NCBI GenBank assembly: GCA_946122785.1 | Contig: CAMGYJ010000006.1 | Span: 68,511,676 to 68,575,675, forward strand | Length of the DNA: 64,000 nt | Source of the DNA: Linum tenue | Taxonomy: Eukaryota; Streptophyta; Magnoliopsida; Malpighiales; Linaceae | Reading direction: 5' to 3' | In this document: positions 1 to 11,239 of the stretch, piece by piece | How the letters are laid out: every line of letters begins with the position of its first letter | How positions within the stretch are numbered: the first letter of the stretch is position 1 | Notes under the pieces: model-generated | What the model saw: only the letters and a program-made list of their open reading frames with translations | Told to the model about the DNA's origin: nothing | Database searches by the model: none | Translations under genes and position numbers: made by a program

Positions 1-1218
1 GATAAAGTACGGGAGATACCTATTGTTCATAAAGAATAATCCAACCTTAATTGAGAAAACACATTTTGGGGGAAAATGTAAGAGTTGTTGTAAAAGCTCT
101 CCAAAGACTCTAAAGTTAAATATGCTTGTGTAAAGTAGTGTAGAGATGGGTGACCTTTCGGAAAGTCACCATGGTGCATGCCAAAGTAAAACCGTGTGGG
201 AGTAGACTCAAAGCGGACAATATCTTGATCGAGAAAATAGTTGAAATGTTACAATACCACTAAGTAATGTGCATTATTGAATATGTTGTCTGCCCCCGCC
301 GTTGGCCCATCCTTGCGCGGTACCATTGTGTTTGCAACTTTCAACGTGAGAAGAGGTGTGATACAAATGAAAAGCTGATTTCGATTGTGTAAATGTTCGA
401 GTCTACCGTCTGGATAAAAAAAATTACATGTAAAAAAAGTCTTTTATACATTGTTATCATAAAATTCGTGGACAATCAAGTTAATTGTGAGACTTTATAA
501 GATATAAAAATTTAGAGAACAAACAAATAATTTTCTAATGATAAGAAATTAAGAATTGAGAAATAGTTATACTAAGAGGCAACTTGCTCTATACTACACC
601 ATTTGGCCTATCTTCAGCACAAACCTATTCATTCATATTTCTTTATGATGTTGGAGCTTCATTTCTTTTCTGTCTCGTTAAATAATAAAGTCAAATTTTA
701 TTAGATAATTGTAGTCTTAGCTGAATTCAGGCCGATTGGTAATTTACTTATTTTTTAACCATGAAAAAGGGGAAGAGTCATTGGTCGTATTTGTCCGTTC
801 CTTCTTTTGTATATTCTCGTCGCATTCAGTGATGCTCGTACTGTAGCACAGTAATGGCCTATTGGAACGGCGGTGCAACATATTATATGTTCTATCATTT
901 CCGTCACAATCATTGAGGTCCAAAAATGCTAAGAAGAATGAGCAGAGGGTATTTGAATCCGATCACACCTCACCGAATATAATTTGGTCCGATCCTTGAT
1001 CCTATAAATTTTATTAGTACTAGAAAAAATTAGATCAAATTGACATTTGAATCGGATCAAACCGAACAAAATACATTATTAATTCGATCTTTAGTTATAA
1101 AATGTTTTTCACTGTTAGACCATGATTCTCTGATCAACATCAAACCAGACTATTGCAAACCCCTAACTATTAGCTATATCAAACCCACTCTAAACCCAAA
1201 ACCCAACTTAATTACGAA
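1..1218. other. AT-rich intergenic sequence
   Basis: No coding region, RNA gene or clear repeat boundary is visible. The only open frames are short and have no recognisable motif. Probably decayed repeat DNA. Confidence 0.5.
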
Positions 1219-1417
1219 GAGGTAGTTTGGTTGGATGTATTTGTTTATATTGATTTTTAATTACATAATTAATTGGGTGCAATCTAAGATATTTCTTTCA
1301 ATTGAAATTGCATTCAATTCCACTATAACTTACACAAACAAATGATATTATTGTTTAATTGTATGCACGTAGACTTATTGATTACATACTCCCAAATACA
1401 TCCGATCAAACATCCTC
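1219..1417. mobile_element. Small MITE with ~25-bp terminal inverted repeats
   Basis: The left end (GAGGTAGTTTGGTTGGATG...) and the reverse complement of the right end (GAGGATGTTTGATCGGATG...) match over about 25 bp with a few mismatches, both continuing into TATTTG. The interior is AT-rich and non-coding. The 199-bp size and paired ends indicate a MITE. The target-site duplication is not clear, so the superfamily (PIF/Harbinger or hAT) is unresolved. Confidence 0.55.
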
Positions 1418-2028
1418 TAACTCAATCGAATAAACTAAATGAGGTCTCATCGAGCCGTGCATGTTGCACTCGTAAGTGCAACATAACTCGATCCAAACCA
1501 AAACTACGATCCTCGGAGCACATACGAGCTTAGATTCACGGAACATCTTGAAGATCCTATCAAAGTCAAAAAGAGAAACACAAGCATTTGTCTATAAATA
1601 GACTATTAGGCATTCCAGATAAAAGACGTATCCTTTTCCACTGATCTTAACATATCACTTGTCTCTCTAAACTCTCAATCTCACTGCATTTACTTTCCAC
1701 GATCTCTTTACAATAAAACTAATGTTGACCGGCGGAATGTAGATGAAGGAATTGCTCTCGTCATTCTACAAATCTTCAACGTTAGAATCAGAACCCGAGA
1801 ATTTCATGTTTTGAAACTGTACGTTTTGTAGAGATTTAAACATAATAAGGTTCCATCCAATAGAGCACCCGAGAAGAAGAAACAACACAAGACTTGAAAA
1901 AAAAAATCAGTGCAAGTTCCTGTCTCTTAATGTAGCTCTGTCCAACTCCAAAAACTAGCAATGTTATCAAATGAAAATAGCCTGACTCAATAACTAAGGC
2001 TCTTTCTCTAACATTCCAGCCATTTAGC
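1418..2028. other. Intergenic DNA downstream of the membrane-protein gene
   Basis: No gene is visible. The right part should contain the 3' untranslated region of the minus-strand gene whose stop codon is at 2029-2031. Confidence 0.45.
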
Positions 2029-4584
2029 TCATTTACATCCGTCGATCATTACGTGTTCCCAGTCCCATCCATCTAACTGTGCGCCCCCATCATCAACCGT
2101 TGATCCATGATCAGATCCAGTCCCGTTGTTTGCATGATCACGATCGTCCACTTCCTTCTCGTTGGTTTCTTCCTGATCACCGACGACCCTCGTTCCTCTC
2201 ATTTCATCATCAGTCAACGATGAGATCAAACCATCAGTCTCCTGCATATCGTCGTAATCATCCACTTTCATGTACTCATCATGTTTTGATCTTCTATCTT
2301 CACCGTCAGTCGATGATTCATTTAAACCGCCGATCTCCTCTTGGTCGTGACCAACCGCACCGGTTCCCAATAAAGTTTCGCCGATGATCTGCACGACCAA
2401 AATACCAACGTTGTAAAAAAAAAATTTGATTAATGTGCAACTAACTAGGGTGTCCGAATACTCCTACCACAAGGCACATGCAAGTATCATAAGTGGAGTA
2501 AAGGTGGAAGAAAAGGGCACTCTCAATTTTGAAATACAGTCAAAATTACATGTAAAATTTGTAACAAAATTAGTAAATGAACTAATCAATAAAATTTATC
2601 CCACTTATCACAATTCAAATCTACTCTCCTCATTCATATTCAGATTCCTGACTCCGCACCACTAGTGAATCATCATCGTCCCATCTATTATCGAAGTGAT
2701 GATGAATGTCTAGATCCAATGAGCAATTGACCAAAAGTCACATTCAGAATGGAGCAGTAGCCCCGTGTAACCAACGAAGAAGCTAGTCCCTATCAATCGA
2801 GTACCCTAATTCCAGGTCACATGGAAATTCAAAGATCGTAAACCTGTACCGTACGTACCAGAAAACTCAACAATAGAGAATTTTATGAGAAAAACACATG
2901 GTTTAACCGTTCTATAGCGCCAAAACCCACCTACCAGCAGTGATGGCAATGGGGCGGGGCGGGTACCTCAATTCCCATGCCCCGCCCCACGCTACTACGG
3001 GGCGGGTCGACCCACTCTTACATATTGTTAAAAAAAATACAAGTAAATTTTACTTTTTACAATAAAACGTAGGGGAAAACACTTTAAGAATGAAAAATAT
3101 TGATAATAGAATGGATAATTGAGCCTAACAAGTTGAAAGATCAACTCTAAATAGTTGAAAAAAAGTCAAAATAGGATAAATATGTATAGATATTGTAAGA
3201 AATTGAGATAAAATGAGTCTAGAACGGGGCGGGGCGGGACAGGGCGGGTCGAAAGTAGATACCCATGCCCCGCCCCACGCTACTGCAGGTCGGGTAATAC
3301 CCGCGGGGCGGATTGAAATTGTCATCACTACCTACCAGCTTAGCCGTCGATAAGGGGAAAAAAATTCATCGAACTGCCGGTTCAGTACTGCTTCACAAAA
3401 CCACACGTATGATGGTAAGCAAGCTAAGCCAATTACCTGGGTCACGTGAAGACCAACGAGGCTGGCGACGACTTTGGAACTCTTGGAGTCGGCAACGGAT
3501 TGAGGAAGCCCCAGCCGAACCATGGCTACGAACGATCTCAACGACGCGATGTAGTACACCAGAGCCAGCGACGAGTGCGACCCGTCAACGATCGCCCCGT
3601 TCCACGCCGCTCCCAACGTCATCGCCGACAGCAAGGCAATGTACTGCCACGCCACGTCCGGCGCCACCAGGCTCACGTTGTACTTCTCCGGCGTAGACGT
3701 CACCGATAGCTTGCTCTCCTTCACCTAAAAACAACCACAAACACGTACATATAATTTCAATTGGGCAGATAAAATTTCACTAATGATTGTGAAAAACCAC
3801 TTAATTTCGATAAGTCAAGTTGTTGTGAGGTTGTTTTGAGAATGTTACGCTCTATCAAAAGAAAGTCAATTCTAGAGCTAGAAGTTTACACATTCCTACA
3901 ATACGTTGTGGATTAATAAACTGCTAATATTAAAAGTTTAGAGATTTAAACACACGATCACTTGATCAAATCAGCTTCGATAACATATCATAAACAAATT
4001 GTTCACAAAATTTGAAATATTGGGAGAGTTTTCATTATGTAACGCCAATGTAGTCAAAATCCCCCTTTACAACTAAAAAAACTTATGGTTATACGCTTCT
4101 ATGTCACCAAAACGCTTCTACGCATAATCACCTTTTTTATAACCAATGTAGTAAAAAATTGCGCTTTAAAACCTAAAAACTTGCTGTTTTAGGTTTCTAG
4201 ATCACATAAACGATTCTAAGTAGAAACGCGTTTTTGACTATATTGAGTAAGGCTTAATATTATACCTTTTTAGTTAGGGTAGGGAGCAAAACGGAGAGGG
4301 TGAACATGTTGCCAACATCGGATAGAATAGTGAGCTCCAGCGCCCACAGCAGCCTTCTCCCGGCGAGGAGGGCGGCGGCGAGACCGGCGGCCGCCGAAGC
4401 GATGTAGAGGATCGCGAGGTGTGCCGGCGGCGCGGTGAAGCCCGCGTTGAAATCAACCTAAACATAATTAAAACTCACGATTACGAAAGAGATCTTAATT
4501 AAAATTGATAATGGGCTTCATTGATTGATTGAAAACCTGGCCGCTCTGCTTCCTTCGATCCCATGAAACGCTTAGCCGCAGCAT
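2029..4584 (-). CDS. Uncharacterised multi-pass membrane protein (four exons, 295 aa)
   Basis: Four minus-strand exons join in phase 0: 4584-4537, 4457-4266, 3724-3437 and 2388-2029, each flanked by GT donors and AG acceptors. The product starts MLRLSVSWDRRKQSGQ. Exons 2 and 3 encode strongly hydrophobic stretches around LAILYIASAAAGLAAALLAG, ELTILSDVGNMFTLSVLLP and DVAWQYIALLSAMTLGAAW, plus a weaker segment near SLALVYYIASLRSFVAMV. The last exon is very different: a hydrophilic Asp/Glu-rich tail of about 110 residues, presumably cytosolic or lumenal. I do not recognise the family, and no catalytic motif is visible. Exon 1 is short, so the start is the least certain part. Introns 2 and 3 each carry a transposon-like insertion. 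GA repeats lie in the predicted 5' untranslated region. The consistent phases of all four exons are the best support that this is a real gene. Confidence 0.72.
2938..3330. mobile_element. hAT-type MITE in intron 3 of the membrane-protein gene
   Basis: The 393-bp element begins CAGTGATGGCAAT and ends ATTGTCATCACTA, inverted copies of one another. It is flanked by a perfect 8-bp direct repeat CCTACCAG (2930-2937 and 3331-3338), the TSD length of hAT elements. Near both ends are [17 protein letters not shown] motifs, resembling the subterminal sequence of the larger hAT element at 59706-63940. Confidence 0.85.
4046..4245. mobile_element. Possible MITE in intron 2 of the membrane-protein gene
   Basis: Left end CAATGTAGTCAAAA and the reverse complement of the right end CAATATAGTCAAAA match over 14 bp with one difference. 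Between them are short imperfect inverted repeats (AAAACGCTTCTACG-like). No clear TSD was found, so this is tentative. Confidence 0.4.
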
Positions 4585-4611
4585 TATTGAGAGGGATCGA
4601 ATCGCTTCGAC

Positions 4612-4635
4612 GAGAGAGAGAGAGAGAGAGAGAGA
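4612..4635. repeat. (GA)n microsatellite in predicted 5' UTR
   Basis: A run of GA dinucleotides about 24 bp long. A second run of similar length lies at 4755-4778. Both precede the start codon of the minus-strand membrane-protein gene, where they read as (CT)n, common in plant leaders. Confidence 0.85.
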
Positions 4636-5064
4636 CCGTTCGTCAACAGGCGCAGTGAAAAAGTTTCTTTTGACAGCAAGAGTCGTCTGGTTGTTGTTGT
4701 TGTTGAAGGATACCGTATTTAGCGGGATGCGGCGAAGGTGGGAAGATAAAAACTGAGAGAGAGAGAGAGAGAGAGAGGGGAGAAGTAATTAGTGGACTAC
4801 TAGGATTAGGAAACGGAATTCTAAGGGGAGAAGGATCAAGGAAGTGTGGTTGATTAATTACTTAGCAAGTTGTAATAGCTCATTTGATCGAATGATTTGG
4901 GCTGAAACGCGTGCGTGATCGGGAAGAAGAGGGGAAATCTCAGTTGTGGGCCCAAATTATAGTTCTCCGTTGATCCAAATATTTGGGCTGAACCGTGGAG
5001 TTCGTTGATGGAGGGGAAAGCCCAGCGCTGGGCCCAATATCGGGTGGTGACAAAAATAAAATAA

Positions 5065-5089
5065 TGCGGTGAGCGTGGATCGAACACGC

Positions 5090-5132
<43 letters not shown>

Positions 5133-5137
5133 CCCGC
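5065..5137 (-). tRNA. tRNA-Phe(GAA): tRNA-Phe (GAA)
   Basis: On the minus strand a 73-nt cloverleaf reads from GCGGGGATAGCTCAGTTGGG to the 3' end. Acceptor arms GCGGGGA and TCACCGC pair with discriminator A. The D stem is GCTC/GAGC, and the anticodon loop CTGAAGA carries GAA. The T arm GCGTG-TTCGATC-CACGC contains the B box. There is no intron and no encoded CCA. Plant pol III signals fit: a CAA motif just upstream and T-rich runs just downstream on the transcribed strand. The sequence is that of a plant nuclear cytosolic tRNA-Phe. Confidence 0.97.
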
Positions 5138-5652
5138 TTGTTGATGTAATTTTACGCAAAGCAATATTCTAAAATTACAATTGTGGTCCAATGCTCAAAA
5201 CATTTCCATAATCTAATTCTTGATCAGAGGTTTGATTCTTTGTAGGAACATTAACCATAGATATCAACTAATTCTTAGATATTGAGAACACCCATAATAA
5301 ATGCGTTTGGCTCGCTTCTTTTTTTTATAAGAGAAGAAATCCGTCTTGCGACGGTAAACCCCGACCCCTATAGATATCCGACAAACTCTGAGAGCATTTA
5401 ATACGAGATTACAGCCCTTCCGGTGGCCACCGAGGGGGTAACACAGAAGTTTGGCTCACTTCTAATACAATATTAAACAAAAATTGGTACATAAGAGAAA
5501 GAAGAGAAGTATGTAGTTGAAAAAAATAGTACTCCCTAAGTCTGGTTGAATGGTCTCTTTGTTATTCTTTTTTGTTTGGTGACTGTTGGGATTTTTAGTG
5601 GTGTGAATGGAAATAAAAGAGGAAAGTTTCAAGAGAGTCTCTTGAAGTACCA
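5138..5652. other. Intergenic sequence
   Basis: No gene or clear repeat is seen. The short open frames lack motifs. Confidence 0.45.
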
Positions 5653-6898
5653 TGTTGGTAAGATGTGAGAAGGCATGGCCTCGAATTCGATCGATTTGAT
5701 GTAATATGTGATTAAATTGGTTTGTGTAACCAAATCAGTGGCGGATCCAGGAATTCTACGTAGGGGTGTCCTCTATAAAAAATTAAATTAAATTAAATAT
5801 TAGAATTAAATTAAATAATTATTAAATATGAAAATATCTAACTAATAAAAGTTTCATTAAAAGTTCAGACGTGTTTCATCAAATGATAAAATGCATTCGG
5901 TGTTTATACTGCTCAACAAATATCTCTTGACATATCTTACTAGACAAGGATATCACGTAATTGAGTTTAATCGTTAGGTTTTGAAAATAATTTGAGATAA
6001 GAATAACATTTCACTATTATATTTGGATCTAAAACACAATAACAAATGAGTTGTAGCGTAATTGAAAATATATTAACTAATAGTGGCAGTGTCCCAAATT
6101 TAAATCACATAGACTACTACTTAAATATTATTTATACCAATACGCAAACTACTACGAGAGATTGGATAATCATTTTCCCAAAATTTAAAGGTGTCCCACT
6201 ACCACTTAAACTTTTTTTTTTCTCATACACAAATTACTATCGTAGATTGAATAATCGTGTTTCCAAATTTTAGGGGTGTCCCGGGACACCCCTAACCATG
6301 CATGTATCCGCCACTGAACCAAATGAACCAACCGAGTTGAACCAATTCGAACCGAACCGATATGGCAATTGGAATAACCAAACCGGTCCAACTTCCATGA
6401 GGCCGAACCAATGCAATGGTTGAAATATTTTAAGCGAACCAATGCAATGGTTGGGGTGTAACCACCCATATGAAGAGTTGCCTCCCTTCAATGCATCCCT
6501 TCATTTTCTATAAATAGCACCATACCCCCTCTTGTTTGAACTACGAGTTTTACATGGATTTTTCCCGGTACTGAAACTCTGCCAAAATCCAAGACTAGTT
6601 TTTCTGCATTCTTTTCAAAGAGAAAATAGAGTCAAGTGTGGTTCTTGCAGTTTCGCTGCGTTCGATGGTTTCTGGGGTTTGAAGTATCGCTACGCCGGAA
6701 AAGGTACGTCCTTTCGATCCTGGGAGGAATCATTCCACAACCTTGGGTACTTGAGGGGAATAAGATTCTTTAAGGAGAGATAGTGAATTCTATCGGCTAG
6801 GACGCTTGCATGTGTCTTTGCATGTTTTTTCTTAATCTTATGTGTTTGCTTGTGTTGCAAAAAAAAAAAAATAGTATACGTGAACAATTTTCCCAACA
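5653..6898 (+). mobile_element. Probable single LTR of a copia-like retrotransposon, with a nested hAT element
   Basis: The segment starts TGTTGG and ends CCAACA, as LTRs do, and contains a TATA box (CTATAAATAGCACC near 6510-6523) followed by transcript-like sequence. A hAT MITE at 5736-6316 is nested in it. The flanking 5-mers (TACCA, GTGAC) do not match, so this may be one LTR of a larger lost element rather than a clean solo LTR. Boundaries are inferred from the terminal TG/CA only. Confidence 0.4.
5736..6316. mobile_element. hAT-type non-autonomous element (581 bp)
   Basis: Left terminus CAGTGGCGGATCCAGG and the reverse complement of the right terminus CAGTGGCGGATACATG form inverted repeats. 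Perfect 8-bp TSDs AACCAAAT lie at 5728-5735 and 6317-6324. The interior is AT-rich and non-coding, with GGGGTGTCC motifs near both ends. Confidence 0.9.
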
Positions 6899-7510
6899 GT
6901 GACAAAGAAAAATTCATCACCAAATGCTTTCATTATTAACATCAAGCAAGTCCACAAGAGTGGCTTAGATGGTCACTTGTAGTCTTGTTGTTGGCCACAA
7001 CAAAACTAACGTATGAGTGATGGCTTTCGAAATTCAAGCAAAAAAACCTACTAAATTCAAATATGCATCTTTATCAATTCCATTACCCTTGATTGTTCTC
7101 CTTTATAAAATTAAAATGGTGGCAGGTTGAAAAATACCCTTTTACTTTTAGGTTTTACCAAAGCTTGCCAAGCACATCCTCAGCAATCTATCTGCCTAAT
7201 CCATAAGATGGATTGGTACAATTAGCGAATTTGATCCATTAACTATTAGAATCAGGAAGTAGAGATTTGTCGACAAATATCGTTTATGATTTATGAAGCA
7301 ACTGATTTCTGTTGTGTGATTCTCTTTCTATGCTGGTACTAAATTCTACATACATATTCACATTATATTCCCAAAAAAATCCATAGATTTACGCGTAAGA
7401 TTAGAGCCTGGAATCATGATTCCCCTTCCTCTCAACTTTCAGTTCCTAAAACGGAATTAAAGATTTGGTGGAGGATTAGATTTGGTGGAGGACAAGACAA
7501 CAACACCAGT
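6899..7510. other. AT-rich intergenic sequence
   Basis: No gene or bounded repeat is visible. Confidence 0.45.
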
Positions 7511-7815
7511 TAGGAATGACAATGGGCAGGTTCGGGGCGGGTATCTCGATATCCATAGTCGCCCCGTGGCAGGTCGGGTAATTTTTCACTAATTTACAAT
7601 TTTGTAATATGCCAAAATATGATGTAATAAAAGGAAAATCATTAGTAATTTGACTAAAATTACATGTAATTTAGGCAAAAAAGGGTCGAGAATGGAGCGG
7701 GTCAGGGCAGGTCGGGTCGATGACAAATTGACAATACCCATATGCCCACCCCGCCTACGGGCGGGTCCGTCAAACAGGTCGGGTAAAACGGGTCAGGTCA
7801 AAATTGTCATCCCTA
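7511..7815. mobile_element. hAT-type MITE (305 bp), degraded TSD
   Basis: It begins TAGGAATGACAAT and ends ATTGTCATCCCTA, inverted copies. CGGGTCGGG-like subterminal motifs resemble the elements at 2938 and 59706. The flanking 8-mers (ACACCAGT and GCACCCGC) match only partly, so this is an older insertion. Confidence 0.7.
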
Positions 7816-7862
7816 GCACCCGCTACTCCCAATGGCTTTCAGTTACATTGATGCCCTCGACT

Positions 7863-8528
7863 CAGTGGCGGAGGCAGGATTTGAAACTACCCCTGTCCTC
7901 TTTTCATAATATAGATATATAAATATTTAATTAATAATTATTTAATAAATAAAATTAAAACTAATTATATCCAAATAATTCATTCACATATAAAAAATAA
8001 TCGACTAATAAAATCACTGTTTTTATAAGCAACCACGACGGAATTTCATATTGTGAAAAAACACAAAGCATTTGTTGTCTACAATGTTAAGTAAGTCTCT
8101 TTTAATGTACCGCACTAAACAATCATTAGCAAACTGGTCGCCAATTCAACTTCAAAACTTGTTCTTAATATAACTCAAAGCTGAGAATGTTCTTTCTGCA
8201 CTTGTAGTTGCAAATTGGTAGAATCAAAACTAGTGGAATTCTTGTCGCTGAAAAATTCCAGGATTGTTGGGGAAAAACGAATAGACATAAGGAGAAAAAA
8301 GATTTTATTAGGTCTTTATTGCAATTAAAAGTTCGTTTATAGTATAAAAAAATAATTTTATATCAATTTATGAACAACTAATAAGTTGTGTTGTACTGAT
8401 AAAATACTATAATACCACCTTTAATTGTTTGTTCCATCATTAATATAAATATATATGGGTATTTTTTTCCACTCTGAAATTTGCCCCTGTCCCGCGACAA
8501 GGGTTAATGCCTCTGCCTCCACCTATGG
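7863..8528. mobile_element. hAT-type non-autonomous element, older copy
   Basis: Left end CAGTGGCGGAGGCAG and the reverse complement of the right end (CATAGGTGGAGGCAG) match at 12 of 15 positions. They resemble the ends of the 5736-6316 element. The interior is AT-rich and non-coding. The flanking CCTCG is shared on both sides, consistent with a decayed 8-bp TSD. Confidence 0.65.
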
Positions 8529-10262
8529 CCTCGTTACCCTCTATAAGATATGGTGCATTCAGTTACGTATCAAGAAATAATCAATGAGTAGTTCAACCTA
8601 TCTTCCAACTCTAAAATTCCTCTCTTCTCCATCAATCGGCCACAGACCAAATCTTTCTCTTCTTTCACAATCTTCCTCAAGTCCTTCCTCTACATTTTTG
8701 TGGCTAACCATATCCTATTACGATATAGCTAGAACGTCAAGATCCATACCCTCCATCACATACATTACGTATGATGATTTGATTCACACCAAATTAGATC
8801 TATAAGTGAACCGAGAAAATCGTAAACGAATCATATCAAAACCGAGCACTTCTACTATACCAATTCTACTTCTACTATATCAAAACCGAGCACTTCTACT
8901 TCTACTATATCAAAACCATATTATTACACTGGACAAGATTGAATCAACCTTTTCTCTTATTCTAAAATTCTGATATACTCGAATTTCATTCATATTTTTT
9001 GGATGAATCAGTTCATTCAAATATCAATGTGCTCCCATACCAATTCTGATCTGGGTCCAGATCCAACTTGATCATCATATATACCCACACCTCTAATAAC
9101 ATTAGGAGTCAGGACAAAGAAGGGATTGGAAAACATTCTATAAATTTGGGGGTGGAACATGAGAGGCCAGCATCATCTAGGGTACACCCCCAGTGGTTTA
9201 AATGGAGAAAGAGAAAGAACAGTCGTTCCCTACCGGCTTGCTTGCTTCATGATTCCAGCATCTTAAATGCACACAAAGACAGTTACAGAGAGAAACAGTG
9301 CAGAAAGGGGTTTTTAGTGGGGGAAGGGGGACAAAAGTGGGTTAGGCGGATGGGAGATTCCCTGTTCGAGTAGTAATTAGGGGTATGTTGCAGCCCACGC
9401 CATGGTCAGCGCAGGATGCAGATGCAGAAGCAAAAAGAAAGGGACGATAGAGATAACAAGTTTGGTTTCTTGGTTTATGACACCAATTTTTCTTGTTATT
9501 TTATCGAAAATTTATTTGACATGAGAATCAAATATCAACTCAATGGATTTTGGGCATGGTTGGTAGGTGTATTCTCCCACCATAAAACAAACTTGCAAGA
9601 ATCTTGTTTATGATCCTTGGATCGATAATCCGAGAATATTAGTTTTGATGTATTGGGGTATCCGTTTGTATAGAAGTTTTAATTTTTGTGCTTATCCTAA
9701 TTGTTGGGTCAGTTTATGCATTGGTGAAAAGGAGCATATATTAACTAAATGTGTTAGGTCATTTCATCAAATACACTTCGTGATCGGGAATAATTTGTTC
9801 TCCATTTTTTAGTTGAGATAAAAACATAACCTAATTATTGGTGCCTACAACAGTTGCTCTCCTGTCGAGAGGAGTAAATTGTCTTATATGATGTTCGGTT
9901 TGTGGGAGATAACAAGAGAGTATTGAACATTTGTTTTTCGTTTTTCCCTGGTCATCTAGTTATGGGCCTTTGTGAGAGCGACGTGATTTCCTCGGTCTTG
10001 ACTGTTAATTTTTGTTTATGGTGACTTCATGTTATACTAAATGTGCAATCCCAATTCCCAAACCTTATTCTCCAACCTCCAATATGTCTGTCAGTTGTGG
10101 AGCATCTGGATCTCGCAATGAAGTGGTTTTCAAAAATACTCAACAACGTACATGTTCGCTTGTTCGTCTATTTTCTTTCCAAATCCTTGAAATGTTCTCT
10201 CCCTCCCAACTCACCCTGTATGCTCTCTTCCGTCCCTCTACTTTGGCTCCTAACTTTCTATG
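8529..10262. other. Intergenic sequence with decayed repeat remnants
   Basis: No intact gene is found. A short direct repeat (AAAACCGAGCACTTCTACT-like) lies near 8838-8930. The segment 9400-10262 has several medium open frames without recognisable domains. Because it runs into an RNase H fragment, it may be decayed retroelement sequence. Confidence 0.4.
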
Positions 10263-10640
10263 AGTACCCCCTGAAGACCTAGTGAAGATAAACTTTGGTG
10301 TGTTGGATCCTTATATTGCAGAATTGTTTGCTGCAAGAGATGCCATTTCGGTTGTGATATCAAAAAGCTTGCCTCGTATCATCGTGGAAGGAGATGCGGA
10401 AGTAGTCATTCCACAGGTTGGCCAAGATGTGGTGTCGTAACCTTTTGGTGGGCCCCTGTTCCGGGAGTGTCGTAAGCTAGTCTAGTCTAATCCTCTTTGT
10501 ATAGTGTTTAGGGTCGTAGGGTGGTTTTGAGGAATGGACTTCCAATTGAGCTGCCCATAGAGTAGCACATATAGCCGTGTTGATGTGCTCTTTAGACTAG
10601 CTTATTTCGTTTTGTATGGGGGCTTCATTGTAGTGAGGTG
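10263..10640 (+). pseudogene. Decayed RNase H-like fragment (LINE or RNase H-domain gene)
   Basis: Translation on the plus strand gives AELFAARDAISVVISKS followed by LPRIIVEGDAEVVI. This resembles the region of plant RNase H domains (RVT_3) that reads like AE..AL..A......G...I.VE.D...VV. In-frame stops follow, and further matches to the typical C-terminal segment are interrupted. Such domains end many plant L1-type LINEs and also occur in stand-alone genes. The start and the first catalytic Asp are not visible. Confidence 0.55.
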
Positions 10641-11100
10641 TGTGAAGTCTTGAAGCTCTCACGACAACTTGAGTTATTGGATCAAATAGTTCTTGACATG
10701 GTATGAGAGCATACTATGTTCGAGAAGTTTTTTGTTTGAATTCTAGCGACCCCTTTGATAAACACATGGTGTCTGATGCATGTACAAATTTCAAACAAAT
10801 ATGAAGGTCTTTTCATTTGAGGGGTATGTTAGTCTGTAGTATAACATCCATCCACTATCGAATCTCTCTAAAAAAAACTCGAATTATTGAAATCAATCAA
10901 TTATTGACCGTTCAACTCTAATTAAAGTTGGAATACTTGTTATTCTTTAGTCATTAATAATAACGACTGAAAACCAATATATTGTACCATAACTAGTTGA
11001 AAGAATTACAAATTCTAACTCCATAATCCAAACACCATCTTTCACGAACCCAACTCCAAGACATAACCCGTCGGCGGGTTTGGGATCCGACCCGTTTATG
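10641..11100. other. Intergenic sequence upstream of the MIR171 region
   Basis: No gene is visible. The right end may contain promoter sequence for the MIR171 transcript, but no convincing TATA box was assigned. Confidence 0.4.
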
Positions 11101-11239
11101 CTTTTTTGGAGGAGGAAGTTATAATGGCTGCAGAATGGCGCGAACGGTTTTTTCCTTCTCTTTCTGAAATAAAAAGGACCTCAACGGCCCGGCCCCCTTC
11201 ATTAAAACCCCTGGTCCCTGCGGTTTTCGACAGCTGCTA

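Noticed and set aside
2079..2387. Plus-strand 102-codon frame over the last exon of the membrane-protein gene
   Set aside because: His/Pro/Arg-rich translation without motif. The minus-strand exon has consistent splice phase and an acidic coding pattern.
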